In this document: positions 24,784-32,992 of the stretch, piece after piece
Numbering within the stretch: position 1 is the stretch's first letter
Layout of the letters: every line of letters starts with the position of its first letter
Assembly: GCA_938005315.1 (NCBI GenBank)
Contig: CALLOB010000119.1
Location: 1 to 64,000 of the forward strand
Origin: an uncultured Phycisphaerae bacterium
GTDB taxonomy: Bacteria; Planctomycetota; Phycisphaerae; UBA1845; PWPN01
DNA: 64,000 bases
Reading direction: 5' to 3'
Translations under genes and position numbers: made by a program
The notes under the pieces: model-generated
Told to the model about the DNA's origin: nothing
The model's database searches: none
Seen by the model: only the letters and a program-made list of their open reading frames with translations

Positions 24784-26487
24784 ATGTCCAGTCTCGTGCA
24801 GCCCGGAATGATCGCCCAGGCCGCCGGATCGCCCATATTCGAGGCCCACTCGGCCCCGGTCTGGGGCTTCTTGGGCTTCTACTTCTCGATCATCCTGCTG
24901 GTGAGCTTCTACGGCCTGCACCGCTACACGCTGGTGCATCTCTATTACAAGTATCGCCGCAACGTCCCGGAGGTGAAAGCCTGCTTCCTGAACCTGCCGC
25001 GCGTCACCATCCAGCTGCCGATGTACAACGAGTCGGCGGTCGCGCGAAGGCTCATCGAGGCCACCTGCCGGATCGATTACCCGCGGGACCTGCTGGACAT
25101 CCAGGTGCTCGACGACTCCACCGACCGGACCACGGCCATCGTTGCCGAGGCCGTCCGGGAGTGGAGCGAACGCGGCGTGGACATCGTGCTGATCCACCGC
25201 GAGGACCGCAGCGGCTACAAGGCCGGAGCCCTGGCCAACGGCCTGCGGACCGCGCGCGGCGAGTTCATCCTCATTTTCGACGCCGATTTCATTCCGCCGC
25301 GGGATATCCTGATGCGCGCGATCCACCATTTCACCGATCCTGCGGTCGGCATGGTGCAGGCCCGCTGGGAACACCTCAACCGCGACCAGTCCCTGCTCAC
25401 CCGCACCCAGGCGATCCTCCTGGACGGTCATTTCGTCATTGAGCACGCGGCCCGCAACCGCTCCGGGCGGTTCATGAGCTTCAACGGCACCGCCGGCATC
25501 TGGCGACGCCGCTGCATCGAGGACGCCGGCGGCTGGCAGCACGATACGCTCACCGAGGACCTGGATCTGTCCTACCGCGCGCAGATGAAGGGCTGGCGGT
25601 TCGTCTTCCTGCCCGACACGACCACTCCGGCCGAGCTGCCCCCCGACATGGAGGCCTTCAAGCAGCAGCAGTACCGCTGGGCCAAGGGCGGGGCTCAGAC
25701 CTGCCGCAAGCTCCTGCCCAGCATTCTGAGGTCGAACCTTCCCGGACGGATCAAGATCGAGGCTTTCTTCCACCTGACCAGCTGCACCGTCTACATCTAT
25801 GTCGTGCTTCTGACGATCATGCTCTATCCGGTGGTCTACATCAAGCTCCACGTCTTCGGCGAGGGGCCGCTGCGCTATCTGCTGGACCTGTCCATCTTGC
25901 TGGCCGCCACCTGCTCGGCGGCCACGTTCTACATTGCCAGTCAGCGCGAGCTGTTTCGCAGCTGGCGCGACAGCCTCAAGTACGTGCCCTTTCTCATGTC
26001 GCTGGGCATCGGCATCGCCCTCAACAACGCGCGGGCGGTGCTCGACGGCTTCTTCGGATCCGGCGGCGAATTCGTACGCACCCCCAAGTTCGGCGTGACG
26101 GATGCCCAGACCGCCTGGCGACCCGAACGGCCGCGACGCCGTCGACCGCGCATCCAGCCGTTCATCGAGTTCGGCGTCGGGCTCTACCTTCTCAGCTGCC
26201 TGGTTCTGTGCCTGCTGAGCCGCAAGATCACCATCGGCCTGCCCTTCCTGTGCCTGTTCATGGTGGGCTACTTCTACGTCTCGCTGACCACCTGGCTGGG
26301 GCACCGCTTGGGCGGGACGGCCGCCGAGGACGAGGGTGTCAACCGGATCATGCCCGCCCCGGTCGAGATGCCCCCGGGCCGGTTGCACGACGCGGACCGC
26401 CGAAGCGACCCGGCGGTCGTGACTGCCCCCGTTGCCCACCTTCCGCCGGCCACCGATCGCCGCAAACAGCTCGAGTCGCGCCCCTGA
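24784..26487 (+). CDS. Membrane family-2 glycosyltransferase (cellulose/mannan synthase type)
   Basis: The protein has 567 aa. After an N-terminal TM helix (about 27-48) the GT2 catalytic core shows LPMYNESAVARRLI, LDDSTDRT (first Asp pair), FDADFIPP (DxD), TEDLDLSYR and the processive QQQYRWAKG motif (Q-x-x-R-W). Several TM helices follow (about residues 335-480), then a Pro-rich cytoplasmic tail. This is the architecture of processive beta-glycan synthases such as CslA-like mannan or cellulose synthases. No PilZ domain or bcs partner is seen, so the product polysaccharide is unknown. It ends convergently to the minus-strand gene at 26618. Confidence 0.9.
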   Translation: MSSLVQPGMIAQAAGSPIFEAHSAPVWGFLGFYFSIILLVSFYGLHRYTLVHLYYKYRRNVPEVKACFLNLPRVTIQLPMYNESAVARRLIEATCRIDYPRDLLDIQVLDDSTDRTTAIVAEAVREWSERGVDIVLIHREDRSGYKAGALANGLRTARGEFILIFDADFIPPRDILMRAIHHFTDPAVGMVQARWEHLNRDQSLLTRTQAILLDGHFVIEHAARNRSGRFMSFNGTAGIWRRRCIEDAGGWQHDTLTEDLDLSYRAQMKGWRFVFLPDTTTPAELPPDMEAFKQQQYRWAKGGAQTCRKLLPSILRSNLPGRIKIEAFFHLTSCTVYIYVVLLTIMLYPVVYIKLHVFGEGPLRYLLDLSILLAATCSAATFYIASQRELFRSWRDSLKYVPFLMSLGIGIALNNARAVLDGFFGSGGEFVRTPKFGVTDAQTAWRPERPRRRRPRIQPFIEFGVGLYLLSCLVLCLLSRKITIGLPFLCLFMVGYFYVSLTTWLGHRLGGTAAEDEGVNRIMPAPVEMPPGRLHDADRRSDPAVVTAPVAHLPPATDRRKQLESRP

Positions 26488-26617
26488 CCCCCATGTGCGG
26501 CGAAACACCGCGGGAAGCATCAGCCCGGTCGGCCGGCCGCGGGCGCCGGCATCCGCACGGCTCGTGCGTCTGATCGCGCCGGTGCCCCGAGCCGCGCGGA
26601 CGGGGTCCGCCGCGGCC

Positions 26618-27496
26618 TCAGGCGAACAGCCGCCGCACAAACGCCAGGTTCGCGGCCGTGTCGGCGACCCTGTCGCCCGTCGGGCACGGCGTTTCCAGAA
26701 CGATCCAGCCCCGGTATCCGATATCGCGGAGGGCCCGGGACACTTTCGGCCAGTCGACCTTGCCGTCGCCGGCCTCCAGCCGCGGATAGTCCTTGAAGTG
26801 GATCTGGCAGATGCGATCGACGCCCAGGGCGCGGATCTCGGCGGCCGGGTCGTGGCCGGCGTTGGCGGCGTTGTAGGCGTCGTAGTAGACCTTGACCGCC
26901 GGCGACTTCACCGCGTCCAGGATCTCCATGTGCGCTTCAGCCGAAAGATAACTCTCCAGCCCCAGCGTCACACCCGCTTTCACGGCTCGCGGGGCCAGCT
27001 CGACCAGAACCTCGGTCACGCGGCGCATGTCTTCGCGGTTTTCGCGCTTGAGCTCGCCCTGATGAAAGAACGGCACCAGGATCACCGGGATCTTCATCTC
27101 GCCGGCGGCCTCGATGGTGTCCAGCAGCCACATCGCCGCCCGGGGCTCGGACATCAGCGCGACGTTGTTCAGCTCGATACAGGCCATCGAGGGGATCTGC
27201 ACGCCCGCCTCGCGTGCGGCGCGCAGGTACTGCTCCCGGACGTCGGGCCGGCGCAGCCACAGGTTGTTCTCCTGCGTCCCCATGCTGATCTCAAGGCCGT
27301 TCAGGCCGGCCCGGCCGGCGACCTCCAGCGCCGAAGGGTCCTGAAGCCCCAAAGCCCAGTCGCAGATGCCGACGCGCAATCCGGCGGTCGACGGCCGGGT
27401 GGTCTGCGGAAACGCCGAAGGGCCCAACGCCAGGCCTGCGGCCGTCGCTGTTCCGGCAGCCAGCAGTTCCCGTCTTCTCGAGCGGATCTCGGGCAT
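26618..27496 (-). CDS. Tat-exported TIM-barrel sugar isomerase/epimerase-like protein
   Basis: The protein has 292 aa. It begins with a twin-arginine signal (IRSRRRELLAAGTATAAGLALG), so it is probably exported folded. The rest is an AP-endonuclease-2/xylose-isomerase-like barrel: GICDWALGLQ, NGLEISMG, GLESYLSAEAHMEIL (metal Glu), YYDAYNAANAG (Asp), CQIHFKDYP (His) and IVLETPCPTG (Glu). These match the family's metal ligands. The upstream GAGGGAGGT gives a strong SD. The substrate is unknown; planctomycetes have many such exported or periplasmic proteins, often near sugar-catabolic genes. Confidence 0.85.
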   Translation of the reverse strand: MPEIRSRRRELLAAGTATAAGLALGPSAFPQTTRPSTAGLRVGICDWALGLQDPSALEVAGRAGLNGLEISMGTQENNLWLRRPDVREQYLRAAREAGVQIPSMACIELNNVALMSEPRAAMWLLDTIEAAGEMKIPVILVPFFHQGELKRENREDMRRVTEVLVELAPRAVKAGVTLGLESYLSAEAHMEILDAVKSPAVKVYYDAYNAANAGHDPAAEIRALGVDRICQIHFKDYPRLEAGDGKVDWPKVSRALRDIGYRGWIVLETPCPTGDRVADTAANLAFVRRLFA

Positions 27497-27795
27497 GTCA
27501 ACCTCCCTCGGGACGACGATGGGTGGCGTCCCGGTCCATAGCGTACCCGCCGGCGGGCCGGGTGCAATGAGCGTCGCCGGCGGCCTTGGGCAGGCTGATG
27601 CCCGCGCGGGGGCACAGCCCCCTGGGCGACGGCCTTTTGCCTGGATGTCCGGGAGCGGTATTCTTGGCCCGCGGGCTCCGGCGCCGGCGGCGGTTTCGGC
27701 GGCCCCCAGCCGCTCCGGCGATCCGGGGCCGGGGTCGCCCGTCCCGGTGCCGGGGTATCCGGCGATCGCCGGAGCACCCTGGGAGGGACAATCCG
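27497..27795. other. Divergent intergenic region
   Basis: It separates the minus-strand isomerase from the plus-strand TauE/SafE gene. A perfect 6-bp hairpin, GGGGGC-ACA-GCCCCC (27608-27622), is the only structure seen; it is not followed by a clear T-run. No convincing promoter pair was found. Confidence 0.4.
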
Positions 27796-28716
27796 TTGGA
27801 GTACCTCGCGCTGGTTCTGACAGGCCTGGCGGCCGGGCTTCTGGGCGGCTGCCTGGGCATCGGCGGCAGCGTGATCATGATCCCGGCGATGCACATCCTG
27901 CTGGGGCCTGCCCAGCACATCTACCAGGGCGCGGCGATGATCGTGAACCTCTTCGTGGTGGTGCCGTCGGTGGTCCAGCATCGGCGCGCCGGGGTGATCC
28001 TCCGGCCGGTGGTGCGGGCGACGATTCCGGCGGCGCTGCTGGGGGTGCTGCTGGGCGTGTGGATCAGCGACAGCCGCTGGTTTCATGGGGCCGACGAGAT
28101 CCGGTTAGCGCGGGCCTTCGGCGTGTTCCTGCTCTACGAGGCGGCTTACAACCTGTACCGGCTGGGCAGCGGGCGGGTGCTGCCGGAGATGCGCGAGGAC
28201 GTCGCCGCCGGGCTGCCGTGGTGGCGCACGACCCTGCTGGTCGGCCTGCCCACGGGGCTGATTGCCGGCCTGCTGGGCGTGGGCGGGGGGGTACTGGCCG
28301 TGCCGCTGCAGCAGCTGGTGCTGCGGATTCCGCTGCGGCGGGCGATCGCCAACTCGGCCGCCACGATCATTGTCGTCAGCCTGGTCGGCGCGATCTACAA
28401 GAACCTCGCCAACGCCCGGGCGGGGCTGGAGGTCATGCGTTCGTTGCAGCTGGCGTGCGTTCTGATCCCCACGGCCATGGTCGGGGGCTACTGGGGGGCG
28501 CGGCTGACCCATGTGCTTCCGCGCCGGGCCTTGCGGGGCGTGCTGGTGGTGCTGCTGCTATACTGCGGGATGAGTCTGCTGAAGCGCTGCGAGCGGGTCG
28601 CCGCCGGGGACCCGCGCGGCGCAAGTCCTGCGCCCTCCTCGGCGATCTCCGCCGGAGTGTCCGTAGGTTCGGCCGCCCTGCTTGAACCGGCCGGGCGGGT
28701 CCTGCCGATATGCTGA
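27796..28716 (+). CDS. TauE/SafE family permease (DUF81)
   Basis: The protein has 306 aa. TTG at 27796 follows GGGAGGGACA, the best SD in the region; the longer upstream readings are Arg/Pro-rich and rejected. It starts LEYLALVLTGLAAGLLGGCLG and has the duplicated four-helix layout with GxxGGxxxxPxL-like motifs: GGCLGIGGSVIMIP and, in the second half, GLLGVGGGVLAVPL. About eight TM helices are visible. The family transports sulfite, sulfonates or other small organic acids; the substrate cannot be told. The C-terminal part is a short Ser/Ala tail. Confidence 0.88.
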   Translation: MEYLALVLTGLAAGLLGGCLGIGGSVIMIPAMHILLGPAQHIYQGAAMIVNLFVVVPSVVQHRRAGVILRPVVRATIPAALLGVLLGVWISDSRWFHGADEIRLARAFGVFLLYEAAYNLYRLGSGRVLPEMREDVAAGLPWWRTTLLVGLPTGLIAGLLGVGGGVLAVPLQQLVLRIPLRRAIANSAATIIVVSLVGAIYKNLANARAGLEVMRSLQLACVLIPTAMVGGYWGARLTHVLPRRALRGVLVVLLLYCGMSLLKRCERVAAGDPRGASPAPSSAISAGVSVGSAALLEPAGRVLPIC

Positions 28717-28759
28717 CGGGGCTGGGCGGTTCACCGGCCCGGACGGGAGTGCCGCGAAT

Positions 28760-29026
28760 ATGAACGGGGTCAGAGCCACCATCACGGACCGGGCGGCGAG
28801 GCGGCGGGTGGCCGCTGTACTGGTCGCCGGGCTGTCGGTTTGCAGCATGGGCCTGAGCTGCGACAGCAATGCCCAGGCCGCGTTTCGAGCCGAGGCCACC
28901 AGCGCGATCGGCAGCGGGGTCAAGACGATCCTCGGCGGCGTCATCGACGGGCTGGTCGCGGCCATCGAGCAGGCCGGCGACGGGAAGCAGACTTCCAGCG
29001 GTTCCTCCGGCTCGACCAGGCGGTAG
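28760..29026 (+). CDS. Small membrane/secreted protein, 88 aa
   Basis: The protein has 88 aa. ATG 28760 gives a basic N-terminus (RAARRR), a hydrophobic segment (residues about 18-33), a GLSCD motif and then a Gly/Ala/Ile-rich amphipathic helix with GSGVKTILGGVIDGLVAAIEQ, ending in a Ser/Gly/Arg tail. The layout matches the protein at 644-883, suggesting a paralogous family of small Cys-containing envelope proteins; sequence identity is low. The Cys context is not a canonical lipobox. It starts 43 bases after the permease stop. Function unknown. Confidence 0.6.
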   Translation: MNGVRATITDRAARRRVAAVLVAGLSVCSMGLSCDSNAQAAFRAEATSAIGSGVKTILGGVIDGLVAAIEQAGDGKQTSSGSSGSTRR

Positions 29027-29145
29027 GCGCCTGCCGATCGGCGGCGAGAACGGAATCGGCAGAAAATGCGCCTTCTACGGCGGAATCCGCGCAGGCGGGG
29101 ATGATCGCCCGGCGATGAATCCCTACGACCGGCCTTCGGGGGCGT

Positions 29146-29733
29146 TCAATGGTCCGGTCGGCGGATGGGGTCCGGCTGGGCCGTGCGTTGCCCGAACGCG
29201 GTCCTGTCGATGGTCATTTCAAGCATCACATGCCGGCGGCCGGTGGTGTGGAAGTATTTCACCTGGTTACGCACGTCCACGAAGCCGACGTTCCGGTAGC
29301 AGCACACGGCGGCGGTATTCTCGGGAAACACCACCAGGCTGATACGGTCCGCCCGGCGGCGATCGAACGCGAACTGCAGCGCCAGACGGACCATCCGTTG
29401 CCCCAGGCCGATGCCGCGATGGTCGGGATTCAGCAGGCAGTGCCCCAGCCACAGGTGGCCGGGCTCCAGCGGCATGGGGTTCACTTCCAGGTACCCCAGC
29501 GGGCCGTCGGTTCCGTCGCGCATGAACAGGCAGGGCGTGCCGTCGGCGCCCGCCCAGGCGACGACCTTCGCGGCGGTGAGCGGCGGGAACGTCTTGGGAG
29601 CCAGCCAGAACAGTTCGGCGTCGTGGGCGACCCAGCCGCAGATGCGCGGGGCCCAGAGCCGGTCGAAGGTCTGCAGATAGTAGGGCCCTTCGCGGGCCAG
29701 GTCGGCGCTGGCGTAGGGGAGGTTGAGGCTCAT
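29146..29733 (-). CDS. GNAT family N-acetyltransferase
   Basis: The start at 29733 (MSLNLPYASADLAREG) is chosen because CCAGGGT lies at SD distance; in-frame ATGs at 29754 and 29802 are possible. That gives about 195 aa. The acetyl-CoA-binding motif A is seen in HRGIGLGQRMVRLAL, and motif B in ENTAAVCCYRNVGF. LGYLEVNPMPLEPGHLWLGHCLLN (read in parts) is the central beta strand. The family transfers acetyl from acetyl-CoA to amines of small molecules or proteins; substrate unknown. It is divergent to the methyltransferase at 29853, and convergent to the small gene on its left. Confidence 0.85.
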   Translation of the reverse strand: MSLNLPYASADLAREGPYYLQTFDRLWAPRICGWVAHDAELFWLAPKTFPPLTAAKVVAWAGADGTPCLFMRDGTDGPLGYLEVNPMPLEPGHLWLGHCLLNPDHRGIGLGQRMVRLALQFAFDRRRADRISLVVFPENTAAVCCYRNVGFVDVRNQVKYFHTTGRRHVMLEMTIDRTAFGQRTAQPDPIRRPDH

Positions 29734-29852
29734 GGCACCCTGGAACGCTATCATATCGGCTCGCCGGGCGATCCCACAGATGCCCGGCACGCAGGCCCGC
29801 ATCAGGACGATCCGGGTCGGCGGTCGAAAGCGGCCCGGGCGGAGGCGGCCAC

Positions 29853-30554
29853 ATGTCCGGCAACGGCGATCGAGCAGTGTTCCGCGGCTACTCTCTGCGG
29901 CGTGAAACCTGGCACATCGCCGGGCACGCCTTCGTGCTCGAGTGGCCCGACAACATCGACGCGATTCTGGACCTGCCGATCACCGCCGAGCGATTCGCCC
30001 GCGACGAGTCTATGCCGTATTGGGCTCAGCCCTGGCCTTCCTCGGCCATGCTGGCCGAGGAGATCCTCAATTCCGGGCCCGGGGGCGGTCGGGCGGCCGT
30101 CGAACTGGGCTGCGGGCTGGGACTGGTGTCGCTGGCCGCGGCCGCGCGGGGCTGGTCGGTGACCGCCGGGGACTACGACGCCGATGCCCTGGCCTTCGCG
30201 GCACGCAACGCGGCTTTGAACGGCCTCCGTCTGCGGCAGACGCAGCGGATCGATTACCGCGAGCCGGCTCCGCAGGCGGCTTATGACGCCGTGTTCGCCG
30301 CGGATCTGCTCTACGAGCGGCGCAAGGTCGAGCCGGTCGCCGGCTGGATCGCCGCGGCGCTGCGCCCCCGCGGAGTGGCCCTGGTAGCCGACCCCAACCG
30401 CTCGGCGGCCGACGGTTTTCCCGAGGCGGCCGCTGCCCTCGGGCTCGCTGTTTCCGTCAAGGACGTGCAGACCACCGTGCCGGCAGGTCTTGTCGCCCGC
30501 GGGCGGATCTGGTCGGTCCGGCAGGCCGGCCACGGCTCCACGACCGCGGCCTGA
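29853..30554 (+). CDS. Class I SAM-dependent methyltransferase
   Basis: The protein has 233 aa. Motif I is AVELGCGLGLVSLAAAARG; the acidic motif II residue is in AGDYDADALAFAARNAALN, and AADLLYERR is motif IV. The pattern with PYWAQPWPSSAMLAEEIL before motif I is typical of the METTL/PrmA-like protein-lysine methyltransferase group (Nnt1 family). The substrate is unknown. ATG 29853 is preceded by GGAGGCGGCCAC. The gene faces the minus-strand PhnD-like gene, with 122 bases between. Confidence 0.88.
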   Translation: MSGNGDRAVFRGYSLRRETWHIAGHAFVLEWPDNIDAILDLPITAERFARDESMPYWAQPWPSSAMLAEEILNSGPGGGRAAVELGCGLGLVSLAAAARGWSVTAGDYDADALAFAARNAALNGLRLRQTQRIDYREPAPQAAYDAVFAADLLYERRKVEPVAGWIAAALRPRGVALVADPNRSAADGFPEAAAALGLAVSVKDVQTTVPAGLVARGRIWSVRQAGHGSTTAA

Positions 30555-30676
30555 CGGGGCCGGCAGGCTCAGGGCGATCGGTCCATCACAGCTGGCAGGA
30601 GGGCGTCGTCGAGCCGAGGCACGGCACGGCCGGACACGGTGCCGGTCCGTCGGCGGATGGAAACAGGAAAAAGAGA

Positions 30677-31711
30677 TCAGATAGCCGACAGGGTCGCCGG
30701 CTCGCTCTCGGAGGGCGGCTCGTCCTGCTCCGGCTGCGATGCGGCCTCCGGGTGCAGGCGGCGATAAGCGGCGAAGTACGGCTCGTATTCCTCGACCGGG
30801 ATTGGCTCGGCAAAGCCGGTGCAGTCCATGGCCTCCAGCACGAACTTGTTGCGGGCCGCGACATTGAACAAGTAGTCGCGGACCTTGTTGGTGGTCTCCT
30901 CGGGCGTGTGGACCGAGACCACGAAGGGACCCGACGGCACGCGCACCGTGGTGGCGATGACCCGCACCTGATCCTGGGAGGGCAGCAGCAGAATCAGGCT
31001 GCCGCCGGTTTTGGGCCAGGCGTTGTAGTCGTGCTCATCGATGACGCCCACCGCGCCGTCGGCGGCTTCCATCGCCACGCTCTTGGCCACTTCCAGCGAG
31101 CTGATGTGCGAGGTGTCGAGTTCCAGGCCGAGGATACCCTTGTCCAGGTCCGCGACGGTCACGCCGGCCTCGATCAGCGCGGCCAGGGCGGCATCGTTGA
31201 GGTCGTCACCCGCGGGCATACGGTGGAAACGTCGCTTGCGAGCGTCGGACAGCTGCTGAACCGGCGAGTTCTTCGCGGTGATGATCAGCCCGCGACGGAA
31301 TACGTCGCCATGGCGGTTCTTCGGAACGGCCAGGATCCTCGAAGTGCCCGCCGGCGCGATGTGCATGTAGTCGGCCGGCGTCAGCATCGCGAACTTGACC
31401 CGCCCCGTGCCCAGGTGAACCCGGACCTGCCGGGCGGTGAGCAGTTCGAACGCCACCGGTTCGTCCAGGTGAAAGGCCAGATCCTGCTGGAACAACGTGC
31501 GTTTGGGCAACATGAGCGGCGGCGGGGCCAGATCCAGCGTGGTCACCCCGATCCGCACGGGCGGGCGGGCGAGCCCCAGCACGTTGAAGGGATCGACGAC
31601 CTCTCCGACGCCCGAACAGCCGCAGATCGCCAGAACCGCCGCAATCCACAGCCGTGGAACCGACAGGATCGTGCGGACCCGGGAAACCTGCCTGGGTGGG
31701 GCGTCGTGCAT
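30677..31711 (-). CDS. Phosphate/phosphonate (PhnD-type) substrate-binding-like lipoprotein
   Basis: The protein has 344 aa. The N-terminus ends in AVLAICGCSG, a lipobox-like I-C-G-C. The mature part resembles PhnD-type periplasmic binding proteins: VRIGVTTLDLAPPP, FAMLTPADYMHIAP, and a late DEHDYNAWPKTGG (the effector-domain pattern). PhnD binds phosphonate or phosphate-like ligands for an ABC importer, but no permease or ATPase gene is near. It may be an orphan sensor or binding protein. A near-consensus promoter (31721-31748) places the start site a few bases before the ATG at 31711, so the mRNA may be almost leaderless. The tail is acidic and Pro/Ser-rich. Confidence 0.75.
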   Translation of the reverse strand: MHDAPPRQVSRVRTILSVPRLWIAAVLAICGCSGVGEVVDPFNVLGLARPPVRIGVTTLDLAPPPLMLPKRTLFQQDLAFHLDEPVAFELLTARQVRVHLGTGRVKFAMLTPADYMHIAPAGTSRILAVPKNRHGDVFRRGLIITAKNSPVQQLSDARKRRFHRMPAGDDLNDAALAALIEAGVTVADLDKGILGLELDTSHISSLEVAKSVAMEAADGAVGVIDEHDYNAWPKTGGSLILLLPSQDQVRVIATTVRVPSGPFVVSVHTPEETTNKVRDYLFNVAARNKFVLEAMDCTGFAEPIPVEEYEPYFAAYRRLHPEAASQPEQDEPPSESEPATLSAI

Positions 31712-31720
31712 GCCGGCAGC

Positions 31721-31748
31721 AGTATATATACCGGCCCGGGGATCGCAA
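31721..31748 (-). promoter_or_regulatory. Promoter of the PhnD-like gene
   Basis: On the minus strand: TTGCGA (31748-31743), a 16-base spacer and TATACT (31726-31721). The expected start point near 31714 is only about three bases before the ATG at 31711, implying a leaderless or very short leader. Confidence 0.55.
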
Positions 31749-31814
31749 AAAGTCGCCCGCGGGCGTGCGGCCGGGGGGACGCGGCCACCCCGTTCCAGAA
31801 CACGTGAACGACGA

Positions 31815-32075
31815 TCAGGCCCTGATGCGGACGGTGTTGTGAAACTCGTTGACCAGCGGGCGGAACTCGTTGACCAGAGCCTCCGCCCAGCGGCGACGCA
31901 CCGTCATGTCCTGGAGAACCATGGGCCGGCCCGGCACGGCCTGGAAATCGACGACATCGCCGCCCTGGAGATCCAGATCGTCCCTGCTGAGAAGGAAGAG
32001 CAGGTCATGTCCGTCTTCCGTCTGCACTATCCCCTGGCGGGTCTTCGGCAGGTAGAATCGAATGGTGCCCGTCAC
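31815..32075 (-). CDS. Cold-shock-domain protein with helical C-terminal tail
   Basis: The protein is about 86 aa. GTG at 32075 is preferred over the upstream in-frame GTG at 32090 because AGGAG is positioned 6 bases before it, and it leaves the family-like start MTGTIRFYLPKTRQGIV. The CSD pattern follows: a G-x-I-x-T-EDGHD-LLF strand (RNP-like) and GGDVVDFQ-VPGRPM. Cold-shock domains bind single-stranded RNA or DNA. The C-terminal 30 residues form an unusual helix-rich tail with two VNEF repeats (EALVNEFRPLVNEFHNTV). RNP1 (KGFGFI) is replaced by RQGIVQT, so RNA affinity may differ. It lies upstream of, and in the same direction as, the PhnD-like gene. Confidence 0.7.
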   Translation of the reverse strand: MTGTIRFYLPKTRQGIVQTEDGHDLLFLLSRDDLDLQGGDVVDFQAVPGRPMVLQDMTVRRRWAEALVNEFRPLVNEFHNTVRIRA

Positions 32076-32634
32076 GCCTTTCTCCTGCACGCTTGTGCGG
32101 ATGGCAGGCTGCGCGGCTCGCGTCGAGTTGTCTGCCGCAAGCGGCTGGATTCCTCACTCCGCTCTCGTTGGACCGATTTATCCCCCTGAGTATGCCTGAA
32201 AATGCCTCGCCAGGCAACAGCTTTTACTCCAGATTCACAGTCACGTGGCGTGCGGCAGGATGTGAGGTCCCGACCGACATCGCGACGGGGTCGCCGGGCA
32301 TTGTTTGGGCATCGCCCGTGCTTCGGATCACGAACGTTCTCAAGTTTCTTTCTTATAAAACTTTGCGGAAGGCCCGCTGTCGCCGGCGGTACACCACCAG
32401 GACGAATACCGGGCTGTTGCTTTATTACCGCCGTTCGTTCTCGCTTTCAATCCAGGGCGACAAGATGGCGTAAAAGTGGATAAGCCGCAAACCATCGCCG
32501 GGCCGAGAACCACGCCCAGGGCTTAAGCGTTTTCGGGTATCCGCTCAGAAGTTCAGGATTGACGAAGACTTGGCGAAACCCGCCGAACGGGTCGGCCAAC
32601 GGTCGTCCTACCGATAGAGGGGGTTATCAGCGGT
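32076..32634. other. Lower-G+C intergenic island
   Basis: About 560 bases are visibly less G+C-rich than the rest of the window, with runs such as TTTCTTTCTTATAAAACTTT near 32345-32364. A GTGGATAA near-DnaA-box (8 of 9 to the consensus, on the opposite strand TTATCCACT) is at 32476-32483. The open frame across 32093-32473 shows no known family. No tRNA or CRISPR was seen. It could be an acquired segment or a regulatory RNA region, but nothing here proves either. Confidence 0.5.
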
Positions 32635-32811
32635 TTACTTGAGCTTGGGGGCCGGCGCCTCGGCAGGGCCTTTGGTGGCGGGGGTCTTGGGGGCGGGAAC
32701 CATGAAGTCCCGGCCGCAGCGGCTGCAGCGGACTTTCTTGCCGCGCGTGGAGTCCGGCACTTGAAGGATGGTGCGGCACTTGAGGTTCGGACAGATGAGC
32801 GTGACGGACAT
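32635..32811 (-). CDS. MJ0042-type mini zinc-ribbon protein
   Basis: This is a 58-aa protein. ATG 32811 is preceded by GAGG. It reads MSVTLICPNLKCRTILQVPD, then STRGKKVRCSRCGRDFMVPA and a Lys/Pro/Ala tail. The four Cys (7, 12, 29, 32) form a zinc ribbon of the MJ0042 type, with the usual spacing between the pairs; the first knuckle is CX4C instead of the typical CX2C. Such proteins are common in planctomycetes, often as N-terminal modules of longer proteins; here it stands alone. Function unknown. Confidence 0.75.
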   Translation of the reverse strand: MSVTLICPNLKCRTILQVPDSTRGKKVRCSRCGRDFMVPAPKTPATKGPAEAPAPKLK

Positions 32812-32964
32812 TGTACCTCGCCCGGTTGCGGACAGACTGCTGTTCTTCGATACATAGCACGCATCGGGTCGAGCCGCCGGTCGGGATGAGAAAAAACCTT
32901 CCCGGATCGGCCGAGAGGGCGTTGGTCGGCGTCAACGTCCCAGAATCTCGGCATTTCCGGTCGG

Positions 32965-32992
32965 TTGACAGCCGGTCCGGCAGGACTAGAAT
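32965..32992 (+). promoter_or_regulatory. Strong promoter upstream of ispE
   Basis: TTGACA (32965-32970), 16-base spacer, TAGAAT (32987-32992). It points to ispE but would create a leader of about 300 bases. The leader (about 32999-33299) contains G/C-rich stems such as CCGGG-CTCC-CCCGG near 33080-33094. Confidence 0.65.

Noticed and set aside
24145-26640. An 831-codon minus-strand frame opposite the HIT and glycosyltransferase genes
   Set aside because: The plus-strand genes have clear motifs and SD sites; the antisense reading has none.
32093-32473. A 126-codon plus-strand frame in the lower-G+C island
   Set aside because: No family motif, no SD, and the sequence has no compositional sign of coding.
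32476-32483. GTGGATAA as part of a replication origin
   Set aside because: Only one near-match DnaA box was found, with no cluster, no dnaA or dnaN gene and no other origin feature.
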